Notes: generated from the letters alone by a model not told the origin. A stretch of 62,299 nucleotides of DNA from Halosimplex carlsbadense 2-9-1 (GCF_000337455.1 NZ_AOIU01000047.1:1-62299); one strand, 5' to 3'; shown: positions 41,189-50,116, numbered from the stretch's first letter. Made by a program: numbers and translations.

Positions 41189-42917
41189 GTCACCGCGAGG
41201 GGTGGAACGTGCCCCTCCCTCGTCGAACCGGCGCGGGCGGTTCCCGTCGCCGTCGGTCAGCGCGACCGTCGCCCGCGTCGAGTTGCGGCGGATGTTTCGA
41301 CGGGTCCGCGCCCAGGACGTGTGGCTGGCGCTGGTCGTTCTGGGGTCGCTCGCCGCCCTCGCGATGCTCCCCATCGCGTTCGACGCGGCCAGCGCCTGGG
41401 GCGCGACGCTGGCGAGCGGCGATGCCGCCCCCGCATCGACCCTCTCCCTGCTGGTCGCCAGCGGCTGGGTGTTGGTCCTCGCGATGGGCGTCGTCGCCGG
41501 TGTCGGCTCCTACGGCGAGATCGACGAACCCGCGGGGATGTTGACAGTTCGGCCCCCGAAGGACGTCGCGGGCGGGCTGCTCCTGATGAACGCCGTCGGT
41601 TACGTCCCGTACGTGGTCGTCCCCTTCGGCGTCGGGTTCGCCGGCCTGGCCGTCGGCGCGGGCACGCCGCTGGTGCTGCTCGGAGGGGTCGCTGCGACCG
41701 CCGCCCTGCTGGCCAGCGCGATGGCGATCGGCTACCCCGTCGGGCTGGCGCTGAAGGGCGCCATCCATCGGTCGAAGTGGCTCTCGCGGCTCAAACCGGT
41801 CGTCGGTGCGGTCGTCGTGGTCGCGTACTTCTGGGTCACGTTCGCCGGGCGCCTCCCGGCGCTCGTCGACGCGCTGGAGCCGGTGTTGCGCGGCCCGCCG
41901 CTGGCCTGGCTGAGTGATCTCGCGCTGGTCACGACGCCGGGCGCCGACGCCTCGCCGCTCGGCGCCGCGGCCGCGCTCGGACTCTCGGTCATCGTCGTCC
42001 CCGTCGGGACGCTCGCGACGGTCCGTGCCGCCGAGTTCGCGTGGTTCGCCGACGAACAGCGCGACAGCGGCGCGGAGGCCGAACCCGGCGAAGGGTCGAG
42101 CGCCGCCTCCGGGACGGGCACGCCGACGGGGTCGACCCGACTCGGTGACGTCCTCGGGCTCGTCTGTCGTCGACAGGGCACCGCGGGCGTCGCGGCGACG
42201 ACGCTCGTCCGGGCCTACCGGGCGCCGCTGCAACTGCTGTTCGCCGCGGTGCCGCTTTTGTTCGCGCTCCCGATGGCCGAGGGCGCCCTCGCGAGCGGGA
42301 CGGTCCCGTCGTACGCGCCGTGGTTCGCGATGCTGTACGGCGCGTGGGTGGCCGGCGTCGCCGCGCCGCTCAACCTCCTGGGCAACCAGGGCGCGACTCT
42401 CCCCGGCCTCCTCACTTCCCGCGCGAGCGGCCGCGAGGTCGTCCACGGACACCTCCTCGCCGTCGTCGCGCCGGTCGCACCAGTCGCCGCGGTACTCTCG
42501 GGCGCGGCGGCGCGCGCGACCGGGCGCTCGACCGCCGAGGCCGTCGGCTTCGCGGGACTCGCGCTGGTTGTCGTCGCCGGTGGCGCGGTCGTCGCGGCCG
42601 CGCTCGGCGCACGGTTCCCCCGGTTCGACGGCATCGACGTGACCGCCGACCGGACGGCGACGCCCCCGAGCAAGGTCGCCTTCGCGCTGTACTCGATCCT
42701 CGCGAGCCTCGGCGTCAGCGCCGCCGGCGTCCTCACCGACGAACTCTACCGGGTCGTGATCCACTCGCTGCTCGCCCCCCGACTCCCCTTCGGCCTCTCG
42801 CTGTCGGTCGGCGGGCTCGAACGGGTCGCGCTCGGGGTCGCTATCGCCCTCGTTGCGGCCGTGCCGGTGGCCTACGTCCTCGCGGTCCGGCGGGTGAGCG
42901 GCTACTATATCGAGTGA
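41160..42917 (+). CDS. ABC-2-type transporter membrane subunit
   Basis: 585 residues, overlapping the ATPase gene by 29 bases. A disordered N-terminus with SPRGVERAPPSSN is followed by about 10-12 TM helices, in two groups separated by a Glu/Thr/Ser-rich loop (about 305-330). The start at 41160 is the first ATG in frame and overlaps the ATPase end; a later start at the ATG/GTG before VARVELRRMFRRVRAQDVWLAL cannot be excluded, as the conserved membrane part begins there. Together with the ATPase it forms a complete exporter. Confidence 0.82.
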   Translation: MPPTNESKPESPRGVERAPPSSNRRGRFPSPSVSATVARVELRRMFRRVRAQDVWLALVVLGSLAALAMLPIAFDAASAWGATLASGDAAPASTLSLLVASGWVLVLAMGVVAGVGSYGEIDEPAGMLTVRPPKDVAGGLLLMNAVGYVPYVVVPFGVGFAGLAVGAGTPLVLLGGVAATAALLASAMAIGYPVGLALKGAIHRSKWLSRLKPVVGAVVVVAYFWVTFAGRLPALVDALEPVLRGPPLAWLSDLALVTTPGADASPLGAAAALGLSVIVVPVGTLATVRAAEFAWFADEQRDSGAEAEPGEGSSAASGTGTPTGSTRLGDVLGLVCRRQGTAGVAATTLVRAYRAPLQLLFAAVPLLFALPMAEGALASGTVPSYAPWFAMLYGAWVAGVAAPLNLLGNQGATLPGLLTSRASGREVVHGHLLAVVAPVAPVAAVLSGAAARATGRSTAEAVGFAGLALVVVAGGAVVAAALGARFPRFDGIDVTADRTATPPSKVAFALYSILASLGVSAAGVLTDELYRVVIHSLLAPRLPFGLSLSVGGLERVALGVAIALVAAVPVAYVLAVRRVSGYYIE

Positions 42918-42941
42918 AAAACGGCGGCTCCGCGTCCGACG

Positions 42942-45044
42942 TTACCGGATCTTCGTGCCGGGCTCGGCGTCGCCGTGGGTCGTCAGCAGGTCGGCCTCCT
43001 CGCCCGCCGCGAGCACCATCCCGTTGGACTCGACGCCGAACAACTCGGCTTTCTCCATGTTCGCAAGCAGGACGACCTTCTTTCCGGGGAGCTCGTCGAG
43101 GTCGTGCAGCTGCTTGATGCCGGCGACGACCTGCCGGGTCTCGACGCCGATGTCCACTTCGAGCCGGGCGAGCTTGTCCGAGTCCTCGATGGGCTCGGCG
43201 GTCTCGATCCGCCCGACGCGGATGTCGATCTCCTCGAAGTCGTCGAAGCCGATGCGGTCCTCGGCGAGGGCTTCTACGTCCATACCTCCCTCGTCGCTCT
43301 CGGCGGCCTCGTCGGTTTCGGTTCCCTCGTCTGCGTCGTCGGCCTCGGCGACTTCCTCGACGCGCTCGTCGAGCTTTCGGTTGAGTTCCTCGACGCGTTC
43401 GGCCTCGATCTTCTCGAACAGCTCGCTGGGCTCGCCGAAGTCGGCCGGCGGCGCTTCCAGCGCGGCGTCGAGGGTCGCGTCGGCGACCGATCCGTCCTCC
43501 TCGAGCTGCTCCCAGAGGCGCTGTGCGGTGTCGGGGGTCGCCGGGTAGACGAGGACGGCGACCGCCTTGGCGACCTGGACGCAGTCGCGGACGACCGGCG
43601 CGGCCTCGTCCTCGTCGAGGTTCCACGGTTCGTGGCGCTGGATGTACTCGTTGCCGAACCCGGCCAGCTGGACGGCCGCCTGCGTGGCCTTCCGGACGGA
43701 GTAGTCGTTGACGGCCGCTTCGAACTCCTCGGTCGCCGCCTCGATGCGCTCGCGGACCTCGCTCGACACGTCCACGTCGGGCGTGCCGCCGAAGTTGCGC
43801 TCCGCAAAGAGGAGCGAGCGGTAGGCGAAGTTGCCGACGTTGCCCACCAGCTCGCCGTTGACCCGCTCGCGGAACCGGTCCCAGGAGAAGTCGATCTCGT
43901 CCTGGAAGCCGCCGACGGTGGTAAGGTAGTATCGCAGCGTGTCCGGGTGGAACCCCTCGTCGAGGAACTCGCGGGCCCAGATCGCGCGATTCCGGCTGGT
44001 CGAGAAGGCGTCGCCGTCGAGGTTCATGAAGCCGCTGGCGACCACGGCGCGGGGTTCGTTGTAGTCGGCGCCACGGAGCATGGCCGGCCAGAAGACGGTG
44101 TGGTGCTGGATGATGTCCTGGCCGATGATGTGGACGATCTCGCCGCCGTCGGGGTGGTCGTCGGTGCCGTGGTTCTTCCAGACGGCCTCCCAGTCGTACT
44201 CGTCGGCCCCGACGCGTTCGGTGTACTGCCTGGTCGAGGAGACGTACTCGATGGGCGCGTCGACCCAGACGTACAGCACCAGGTCCTGGCCGCCCTCGTC
44301 GCCGGGGTAGTCGACGCCCCAGTCGAGGTCGCGGGTGATACAGAGGTCTTCGAGTTCGCCCTCGATCCACTCGCGGGGCTGATTGCGGGCGTTGTCGGTA
44401 CCTTCGAGGCGGTCGAGAAAGCCCTGCAGGTACTCCTGGAAGTCCGAAAGTGCCAGGAACTTGTGCTCGCGAGTGCGGTACTCGGCGGGGTTGCCGGTGA
44501 CGGTGCTGACGGGCTCCTCGATCTCGCCGGGTTCGAGGTGGCGCTGGCAGCCGTCGTCGCACTCGTCGCCGCGGGCGTTCGCGCCGCAGTGGGGACAGGT
44601 CCCCTCGACGAAGCGGTCGGGCAGCCACTGGTCGGCGTCGGGGTCGTAGGCGACCTGGATCTCCTTCTCGTGGACGTGGTCGCCGTCGATCCACGACTCG
44701 ACGAACGACTTCGTCATCGCCTGGTTCGTCTCGTCGTGGGTGTGACCGTAGTTGTCGAACTCGATATCGAAGCGGGGGAACGTCTCCTCGTACTGCTCGT
44801 GATAGCCCAGCGCCAGCTCCTCGGGGTCGACGCCCTGCTCGGCGGCCTGGACGGCGATCGGCGTGCCGTGCATGTCGGACCCGGAGACGAAGGCGGTCTC
44901 CTGGCCCAGCGTTCGCAGCGCCCGCGAGAGCACGTCGCCGCCGACGTACGTCCGCAGGTGGCCGATGTGCAGGTCGCCGTTGGCGTAGGGCAACCCGCAG
45001 GTCACGACCGCGGGATCTTCCGTGGGAAAGTCGTCGTGGCTCAT
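42942..45044 (-). CDS. metG: Methionyl-tRNA synthetase
   Basis: 700 residues. Class Ia synthetase: TCGLPYANGDLHIGHLRTYV with HIGH at 26-29, the CP domain with a zinc knuckle CPHCGANARGDECDDGC, and the KMSKS position carried by MNLDGDAFSTSRNRAIW (FSTSR instead of KMSKS, an archaeal/haloarchaeal form). The anticodon-binding helical domain follows. The C-terminus, after an acidic linker, has a Trbp111-like tRNA-binding OB fold: IDIRVGRIETAEPIEDSDKLARLEVD and AELFGVESNGMVLAAG. A TATA-like gttaaaga (minus, 45068-45075) lies 28 bases upstream. Confidence 0.97.
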   Translation of the reverse strand: MSHDDFPTEDPAVVTCGLPYANGDLHIGHLRTYVGGDVLSRALRTLGQETAFVSGSDMHGTPIAVQAAEQGVDPEELALGYHEQYEETFPRFDIEFDNYGHTHDETNQAMTKSFVESWIDGDHVHEKEIQVAYDPDADQWLPDRFVEGTCPHCGANARGDECDDGCQRHLEPGEIEEPVSTVTGNPAEYRTREHKFLALSDFQEYLQGFLDRLEGTDNARNQPREWIEGELEDLCITRDLDWGVDYPGDEGGQDLVLYVWVDAPIEYVSSTRQYTERVGADEYDWEAVWKNHGTDDHPDGGEIVHIIGQDIIQHHTVFWPAMLRGADYNEPRAVVASGFMNLDGDAFSTSRNRAIWAREFLDEGFHPDTLRYYLTTVGGFQDEIDFSWDRFRERVNGELVGNVGNFAYRSLLFAERNFGGTPDVDVSSEVRERIEAATEEFEAAVNDYSVRKATQAAVQLAGFGNEYIQRHEPWNLDEDEAAPVVRDCVQVAKAVAVLVYPATPDTAQRLWEQLEEDGSVADATLDAALEAPPADFGEPSELFEKIEAERVEELNRKLDERVEEVAEADDADEGTETDEAAESDEGGMDVEALAEDRIGFDDFEEIDIRVGRIETAEPIEDSDKLARLEVDIGVETRQVVAGIKQLHDLDELPGKKVVLLANMEKAELFGVESNGMVLAAGEEADLLTTHGDAEPGTKIR

Positions 45045-45360
45045 ACTACTCGATACCTCCAGTCGGCTCTTTAACGCGGTGATTCGCTGTCATCGTCGGA
45101 TCGTGTCGTTCGGGGGCCCGGACTCGCCGCTCGAGTCCCGGACTCGTCTGTCGGATCTCGGTCGCAATGGTGGGTCGAATGCCGGCGTTCCCCGCCCCGC
45201 GCCGGCCGGGCCGTCCGGCCCGACTGGGGTATGAGCCCGCGACGGTGCGGTGGGTCCACCCGGCGCTAGAAAGGACTGTGCATACGCATACGGCGGGTGG
45301 ACAGAACTGTCATCTCACGCTTCACTCTGGCGCCTCGTCGGATAAATGTTGCCGTCGGAG
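45045..45360. other. 316-base gap: metG promoter and two GC hairpins
   Basis: metG TATA at 45068-45075 (minus). Hairpins ggactcg-ccgct-cgagtcc (45120-45138) and cgggccg-tc-cggcccg (45207-45222), then GC-rich sequence. No tRNA could be assembled: gggctcata resembles a Met anticodon loop on the minus strand, but T-arm and acceptor pairing fail. Also the 3' flank of the LiaF-like gene. Confidence 0.5.
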
Positions 45361-46038
45361 TCAGTCGTCGACGGCGACGCCGCCGAAGAAGGCGAAGCCG
45401 GTGACGACCAGGTCGACCTCGTCGTGTTCCTCCGCGCGGCGGGGCCGTTCGTCCTCGGCGGCGCCGAACAGCGGCAACACGTCGACCCGGACGTTCCACT
45501 CGCGGGGGACGATCAGGTCGACGCCGCCGAACAGGGCGCCGGCGTTGACCGTCGCCGGTGGGTGCTCGACGACGGCGTCGCGCAGGTCGAGTTCGACGCC
45601 CCCGAACACGGCGGTCAGGTCGGCGCCGTGGAACGTCTTCGAAGTCGAGCGTTCTGTGCGGCCGCCGAAGACGGCCACCGAGGTGAGGAAGTCCGACTCG
45701 CGAGCGACGGCGCGGGCGCGGTACTGGCCGACGATCAGCGAGAGGCCGAACAGGACGAGCAGGACCGGCCACAGCGAGAACACCGTCTCGGCGGCGAGGT
45801 AATCGAGCGCGACAAGTTGCCAGCCGGCGGCGACCAGCACGACCGCCAACGGGCCGACGAGGTTGCGGAACCCGCTCGCGACGATGGCGAACAGGCCGAC
45901 CAGCACGAACAGCGACGGGACGTAGACGAGCAGGCGGCCGGTGTCGTAGACGCCGGTCGTCCGAGCGAGTAGGACGAGCCCCAGCAACACGACGACGACG
46001 CCGACGAGGATCTGAGAGGTGACGCGACGGTACTCCAT
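45361..46038 (-). CDS. LiaF-like transmembrane protein
   Basis: 225 residues from the ATG at 46038 (TATA at 46062-46069, minus strand). Four TM helices in the first half (TSQILVGVVVVLLGLVLLA, LLVYVPSLFVLVGLFAIVASG, LVGPLAVVLVAAGWQLVALDYL, FSLWPVLLVLFGLSLIVG), then a C-terminal beta domain with SVAVFGGRTERSTSKTFHGADLTAVFGGVELDLRDAVVEHPPATVNAGALFGGVDLIVP: repeated FGG turns, the LiaF/DUF2154 cell-wall-stress family. In bacteria LiaF inhibits LiaRS; here no two-component partner is nearby. Likely senses or stabilises the membrane. Confidence 0.82.
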   Translation of the reverse strand: MEYRRVTSQILVGVVVVLLGLVLLARTTGVYDTGRLLVYVPSLFVLVGLFAIVASGFRNLVGPLAVVLVAAGWQLVALDYLAAETVFSLWPVLLVLFGLSLIVGQYRARAVARESDFLTSVAVFGGRTERSTSKTFHGADLTAVFGGVELDLRDAVVEHPPATVNAGALFGGVDLIVPREWNVRVDVLPLFGAAEDERPRRAEEHDEVDLVVTGFAFFGGVAVDD

Positions 46039-46162
46039 ACAACTACTACGATCGGTGACACGATAAAGCCCGCCGAGCGCGTGGGTACCACGCAGGTAGG
46101 TCGTGGGTTCGCGGTGACGAGGAGGCAACCGGGGCGGACCGGTCGGGTGGGACGACCCGCGG

Positions 46163-46465
46163 TCACTCCCAGGTGATCTTCACGAGGAAGGCGAGCGCGA
46201 GCAGTTCGAGGACGTTGAGCGCCATCATGCCGCGCTGGGCGACGGGGGCGGCCGAGTAGACCCAGCCGTGGAAGGTGCCGTGGAAGAAGAGCAGATAGAC
46301 CGCGAGCAGGTTCTCCGCGAGGAGGAGACTGCCGAAGACGAGCAGGCCGAGGGTGTGGCTGGCGCCGTAGGCGCGGTAGTTGCGCGCCCAGACCGCGGTC
46401 AGGCCGAGCAGGAGCGCGACGTTGCCGACCACGGCGAGGCGGGCGGCCTCGAACCACAGTGTCAT
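46163..46465 (-). CDS. Three-TM membrane protein, last gene of an ATGA-coupled operon
   Basis: 100 residues from the ATG at 46465, whose ATGA overlaps the stop of the gene upstream. Three TM helices: LAVVGNVALLLGLTAVWA, LGLLVFGSLLLAENLLAVYLLFF and QRGMMALNVLELLALAFLV, with a conserved RNYRAYGASHTL loop after the first. No Cys or catalytic residues. Such proteins frequently sit next to winged-helix regulators in haloarchaea and may sense membrane state for the regulator. Longer in-frame starts (46510) are unlikely given the coupling. Confidence 0.7.
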   Translation of the reverse strand: MTLWFEAARLAVVGNVALLLGLTAVWARNYRAYGASHTLGLLVFGSLLLAENLLAVYLLFFHGTFHGWVYSAAPVAQRGMMALNVLELLALAFLVKITWE

Positions 46466-46665
46466 CGCTGAATCACTCCTTTGGGACGCGCCCGCAAATA
46501 GGCTGTCCAAATTGTCTCCGGACTCGGCGAGCCGGTCGGTCGCCGGGTCGCTCGCGGTCCCGCGGCCGGCGGTCGGTCGTTCGGCGGGTCGTCGGTCGCG
46601 GGTTCGTCGTTCGGCGGGTCGGTCGGCGGATCGCTCGGTCGGCTGTCTGTCGGTCGTTGGGTCAT
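46462..46665 (-). CDS. 67-aa Pro/Asp/Thr-rich low-complexity protein between regulator and membrane protein
   Basis: ATG at 46665 overlaps the winged-helix stop by four bases (ATGA) and its own stop overlaps the next ATG by four bases (ATGA): two coupled junctions argue it is translated. Residues 1-32 are repeats of Asp-Pro-Pro-(Thr/Asn)-Asp units (DPPTDPPNDEPATDDPPNDRPP), then an Arg/Pro-rich stretch and a hydrophobic-basic end ETIWTAYLRARPKGVIQR. No fold is apparent; it looks disordered. I do not recognise any family. It could be a linker-type partner or a disrupted remnant. Confidence 0.5.
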   Translation of the reverse strand: MTQRPTDSRPSDPPTDPPNDEPATDDPPNDRPPAAGPRATRRPTGSPSPETIWTAYLRARPKGVIQR

Positions 46666-46949
46666 GAATCGTCCTCCAGAACGGTCCCCAGGACCTCCTC
46701 GACGGTGTCCCAGTTGGCGCGACACTGCTCCGTGGGCAGGTAGACGGCGCCGTAGTCGTCGCCGCTGGCCTCGACGACGTTGTTGTCTTCGAGCACCTCC
46801 AGGTGGTGGCGGACGGTGGTGTAGTCCAGGTCCAGGTCCCCGGCCAGCTGGTTGGCGTTGCGCGGTCGCTCGTCTATCGCACGGAGGATGCGCGCCCGGT
46901 TCTCCCCCCCGCGGGTGCTGGCGAACACGTACCACAGCACCCCTTCCAT
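46662..46949 (-). CDS. Winged-helix regulator, first gene of the ATGA-coupled operon
   Basis: 95 residues: MEGVLWYVFASTRGGENRARILRAIDERPRNANQLAGDLDLDYTTVRHHLEVLEDNNVVE. A typical haloarchaeal wHTH (ArsR-like) with helix NANQLAGDLDLDYTTVRHHLEVL as the DNA-binding element, wing DYGAVYLPTEQ and a C-terminal helix NWDTVEEVLGTVL. The pattern LWYVFASTRGG is a well-known haloarchaeal family, often paired with a small membrane protein. Function presumably autoregulated control of the operon. Confidence 0.82.
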   Translation of the reverse strand: MEGVLWYVFASTRGGENRARILRAIDERPRNANQLAGDLDLDYTTVRHHLEVLEDNNVVEASGDDYGAVYLPTEQCRANWDTVEEVLGTVLEDDS

Positions 46950-47072
46950 TACCCCGAAGTGACCCGGACACCTTGTAAGCGCACCGGCGGCGGCGAGGTA
47001 CGGTGAACGGGACGATCCGCGGTGGCCCCGCGGGGGCAGATACCGGGCGGCGGGCCGCCGGTCGCGACCCGT

Positions 47073-47642
47073 TCACAGGCTCGCGACCCCGCCTCGGACG
47101 ACGACGATCCAGACGAGGAAGCGGCCGACGCTCCCGACGAAGGTGGCTGCGGCGAACTTCAGGTAGTCGTCTTCGAGGACGGAGAAGGCGTACACGGAGA
47201 GGGTGTCGGGGAAGGCGGGGACCGATAGCGCGAGCGCGAGGCCGGCGTAGCCGTACTTTTTCGAGAGCTGGACGACCTTCGACTGGGACCACTCGATGAC
47301 GTCGAACCGCGAGCGCCGGAGCCACCTGACGACGGGCCCGGATTCTTTGGCCTCCTGTCCGATGTGGAACGCGAAGACGCTCCCGCCGGCCTTCCCGATG
47401 CTGGCGACGAGGACGACCAGCGTCAGGTTCGCCCACAGGGGCAGCCCGAGTCGGAGCTGGTCGGCCAGCGGGAGGACGATCTCGGAGGGCAGCGGGAGGA
47501 TGAACGTGATCAGGAACGAGTAGACGAGGACGATGAACAGGCCCGGGGGGCCCGTCGCGGTGCAGACGGCCTCGACGAGGGTCCCGGAGGGGTCGCTACA
47601 GGTACTGCCCAACAGGAGCGCGGGGACCTCGACGGGGAACAC
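47073..47642 (-). CDS. VTT/DedA-like membrane protein
   Basis: 189 residues. Membrane protein of the SNARE-associated/VTT (YqaA/DedA) superfamily: two short N-terminal segments, the re-entrant LPLPSEIVLPLADQLRLGLPLWANLTLVVLVASIGKAGGSVFAFHIG block, a basic loop RWLRRSRFDVIEWSQ, the conserved KYGYAGLALALSVPAFPDTLSVYAFSVL, and a final helix FAAATFVGSVGRFLVWIVVVRGG. DedA-family proteins flip lipids such as undecaprenyl phosphate or phosphatidylethanolamine; an archaeal lipid role is plausible. Start at 47642 is the first ATG of the frame. Confidence 0.85.
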   Translation of the reverse strand: MFPVEVPALLLGSTCSDPSGTLVEAVCTATGPPGLFIVLVYSFLITFILPLPSEIVLPLADQLRLGLPLWANLTLVVLVASIGKAGGSVFAFHIGQEAKESGPVVRWLRRSRFDVIEWSQSKVVQLSKKYGYAGLALALSVPAFPDTLSVYAFSVLEDDYLKFAAATFVGSVGRFLVWIVVVRGGVASL

Positions 47643-47712
47643 GACCGGCGGTAACGCGCGGGGTATCGTAAGCTTTCATATTTGCCCTACGTACCTCGGT
47701 GTCCGTCGAGGC

Positions 47713-48762
47713 TCAGTACCAGTCGAGGTCGGCGACAAAGGAGCGCAGCATCGAGCGGGTGACGTGTGGCATGCAGACGACGCGCATCTCGTCGGCGCCG
47801 GTCTTGGCGACCCGCCAGCCCCGCGAGCGCAGTTCCTCCGTCATCGGCACCGACAGGTCGGCGGCCACCAGCGGCAGGTCCGGCTCGACCACGTCGTGGC
47901 CCCGGGCGGCGAGCTGGTCGGCCAGCCACTCGGCGTTGGCCATCGACCGGTCGTACTGCTCGCGGTAGCCCTCGGGCCACAGCGCCTCCATCGCCGCGAC
48001 GGCGCTGGCCACCCCGGCGCCGCTGCGGGTCCCGGTGAGCGTCACCTGCGACGTGGACTCGAGGTAGGGGGTCCGGATCGCGAGTTCGTCGAGCAGCGAC
48101 CGGTCCCGCACGAGCAGGCCGCCGGCGGGGATGGCGGCCTGGCCCATCTTGTGGGGGTCGATCGTCAGCGTGTCCACGTCGGTGTCCTCGAAGTTCCACT
48201 CGTGGTCGGTAAAGGGGAGGACGAACCCGCCCCAGGCGGCGTCGACGTGACAGAGCGCGTCGACCTCGTGGGCCACCTCGGCGAGTTCGGGGATGGGGTC
48301 GACGTAGCCGTACTCGGTCGAGCCGGCGACGCCGACGACGCAGACGGTGTCGTCGTCGACGAGTTCGGCCATCGCCTCGGGGTCGGCCCGGTGGCCGGTC
48401 GTCGGAGCGGTGCGGTACTCCACGTCGAGGATATCGGCGGCCTTCGTGAACGAGAAGTGCGCGCTCGCGGGCGCGACGACGTTGGGGTCGTCGGTGTCGG
48501 CGCGGTTGCGGGCGATCCGGACGGTCTGGATGTTGGCCTCCGTGCCGCCGCTGGCGACGTACCCCTCCGGGTCGGGGTGGCCGGTGACCTCGCCGAGCAG
48601 GTCGACCGCGCGCTCCTCCAGCGCCGCGACGCTCTCGTAGGTGCCGGGGTCGCCGGGGTTGGTCGCGAGGAATCGCTCGGCCGCCTCCCGAGCCGCGGGG
48701 TGGGGTTCGGTACACATCGACGACAGGACGCGCTCGAAATCCTGCGGCTCGGCCAGCTGCAT
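47713..48762 (-). CDS. mfnA: Archaeal L-tyrosine/L-aspartate decarboxylase
   Basis: 349 residues from the ATG at 48762 (a TATA-like gctaaacg lies 27 bases upstream; the more distal ATG would not be leaderless). Group II PLP decarboxylase: [64 protein letters not shown], and [16 protein letters not shown] with the PLP lysine at 205. In methanogens it makes tyramine for methanofuran; in haloarchaea it more likely makes beta-alanine from aspartate for coenzyme A. Monocistronic. Confidence 0.93.
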   Translation of the reverse strand: MQLAEPQDFERVLSSMCTEPHPAAREAAERFLATNPGDPGTYESVAALEERAVDLLGEVTGHPDPEGYVASGGTEANIQTVRIARNRADTDDPNVVAPASAHFSFTKAADILDVEYRTAPTTGHRADPEAMAELVDDDTVCVVGVAGSTEYGYVDPIPELAEVAHEVDALCHVDAAWGGFVLPFTDHEWNFEDTDVDTLTIDPHKMGQAAIPAGGLLVRDRSLLDELAIRTPYLESTSQVTLTGTRSGAGVASAVAAMEALWPEGYREQYDRSMANAEWLADQLAARGHDVVEPDLPLVAADLSVPMTEELRSRGWRVAKTGADEMRVVCMPHVTRSMLRSFVADLDWY

Positions 48763-48784
48763 ACCAACGAGCAAGGGAGCGACT

Positions 48785-48792
48785 CGTTTAGC
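48785..48792 (-). promoter_or_regulatory. TATA box for mfnA
   Basis: Minus-strand gctaaacg centred 27 bases before the ATG at 48762. Confidence 0.45.
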
Positions 48793-48816
48793 TCCTGCGG
48801 TGTCGGAACCGGTCGT

Positions 48817-49557
48817 TCACGGGGTCGAGCCGGCCACGTCGTCGAGGTACGCCGTCAGGTCGTCGACGACCCCCGGGTCGTAGGTCACGACGCCGACGTA
48901 GGTCCCCGGGGATTCCTCCTCGGCGATCATCGCGCACTTGTCCGCGTCGTCGCCGCCGCCGTCGAAGGCGACGACCCAGAAGTCGCTGATCTCTCCGGTC
49001 TCGTCGCGACGGATATCGACGCCGTCGATATCCGGCGGCCCCCAGTCAGGGTCGCCGTATACCGTGACCGAAAGGTCCGTGGTCCCCGCGAGGTGCTCGT
49101 ACGTCGAGACCTGCTTCTCGAAGGCCGACAGCGCCTGAAAGGTCGCGTAGAGTCTGCCTCGACCGTTCCGCCAGGCGCGGTCCTCGATCTCGCGGGCGGT
49201 CGCCACCATCTGGTCCCTGTCGCCCATCTCGAAGGACGTGCCCGAGAGCAGCGCCACCAGGTCGTGGTAGGCCGACGCCGCAGCGGTCGTGTCCCACGGC
49301 GCGTCGTCGGGCGGGTCGCGCAGTTCGCCGAACGCCGCCGCGGAGATGGCGCCGAGATACTCGCCGCCGCGTTTGACGACCAGGTATCCCGACGACTCGG
49401 GGATCGGCAGCGACTCGTGGACCAGCTCGGCGTCGAACCGGTCGAGGACGCCCGTCAGGTCGTCGTACGGTTCCGGGCCGAAGGTCGTGACCGTTTTCGA
49501 CGGGCCCCGCGCGCGGCCGCGCAGTTCGCGAAGCGGCGGCTCGTCCTCAGCCGCCAT
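48817..49557 (-). CDS. DICT-domain sensory protein
   Basis: 246 residues. The GTG/ATG region starts at 49557, overlapping the end of the DUF7344 gene by 11 bases. The body is a DICT domain: SKTVTTFGPEPYDDLTGVLDRFDAELVHESLPIPESSGYLVVKRGGEYLGAISAAAF at the start, a helical middle, LYATFQALSAFEKQVSTYEHLAGTTDLSVTVYGDPDW, and a CAMIAEEESPGTYVGVVTYDPGVVDDL end. DICT is a haloarchaeal/cyanobacterial sensory domain linked to light responses. Soluble, no output domain of its own, so the neighbouring DUF7344 protein probably serves as output. Confidence 0.85.
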   Translation of the reverse strand: MAAEDEPPLRELRGRARGPSKTVTTFGPEPYDDLTGVLDRFDAELVHESLPIPESSGYLVVKRGGEYLGAISAAAFGELRDPPDDAPWDTTAAASAYHDLVALLSGTSFEMGDRDQMVATAREIEDRAWRNGRGRLYATFQALSAFEKQVSTYEHLAGTTDLSVTVYGDPDWGPPDIDGVDIRRDETGEISDFWVVAFDGGGDDADKCAMIAEEESPGTYVGVVTYDPGVVDDLTAYLDDVAGSTP

Positions 49558-49948
49558 CGTCCGCTCCCGCGTCGCCGGTCGCAGCGAGCAGTCGCTCGAG
49601 GTCGACGGCCGCGTCGGTCGTGTCGGCGGCCAGCGCCGCGTCGACCACCGTCTCCCCCGCCGACGAGAGCCCGTCGAACGTGACTCGCCCCTCGTCCGGG
49701 TCGTAGTCGACCAGTCCGGCCGCGTCGAGCGTCGGCAGGTGGACGTGGTGGAGCCCGACCCGGACGTCGTCGTGGGTGACCGGCCTGTCGGGCCCCGGCC
49801 CCGCCTCGGTCCACCCCGTCACCAGGTCCGCGAGCGTCTCCAGCGACGCCGACTCGCGTTCCCGCAGGTAGTACAGGACGACCCGCCTGTCCGGGTCGGC
49901 CAGCGCTCCGAACAGGCGAGACGCTCTTCCTCTACGATCATTATTCAT
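49547..49948 (-). CDS. Winged-helix regulator, DUF7344 type (second copy)
   Basis: 133 residues: RASRLFGALADPDRRVVLYYLRERESASLETLADLVTGW, then the core VGLHHVHLPTLDAAGLVDYDPDEGRVTFDGLSSAGETVVDAAL, and a helical C-terminus. The LP.LDaaGlvdYDpdegrVtf pattern is DUF7344. It overlaps the DICT gene by 11 bases, so both come from one mRNA and may form a sensor-output pair, parallel to the DUF7344/Bat arrangement at 25504-28718. Confidence 0.8.
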   Translation of the reverse strand: MNNDRRGRASRLFGALADPDRRVVLYYLRERESASLETLADLVTGWTEAGPGPDRPVTHDDVRVGLHHVHLPTLDAAGLVDYDPDEGRVTFDGLSSAGETVVDAALAADTTDAAVDLERLLAATGDAGADDGG

Positions 49949-50108
49949 AGTTACACTTCCGACCCCGAGGTGAAATATCTATTGGGGGCAGATGTCCGCG
50001 TAGGGCTCGAAACGGCTACGTACGGCGGATTTAGCGCCACGTGCGGCCGGGCCCTGGAGTCGCTTCCGAGACGCCACCACCGCCGTTGCGCCGACTCGAC
50101 TGCCGACA

Positions 50109-50116
50109 CTTATAGC
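50109..50116 (+). promoter_or_regulatory. TATA box for the SDR gene
   Basis: cttatagc centred 27 bases before the ATG at 50139. Confidence 0.5.

Noticed and set aside
42975..45074. 699-codon plus-strand frame antisense to metG
   Set aside because: Mirror of the real synthetase gene, no domain; explained by codon bias.
45181..45265. Possible tRNA-Met with intron on the minus strand (gggctcatacccc)
   Set aside because: The anticodon-loop-like stretch has poor stem pairing, and no T-arm or acceptor pairing could be found on either side.
47533..49683. 716-codon plus-strand frame spanning mfnA and the DICT gene
   Set aside because: Crosses several real minus-strand genes and their gaps, with no recognisable domain.
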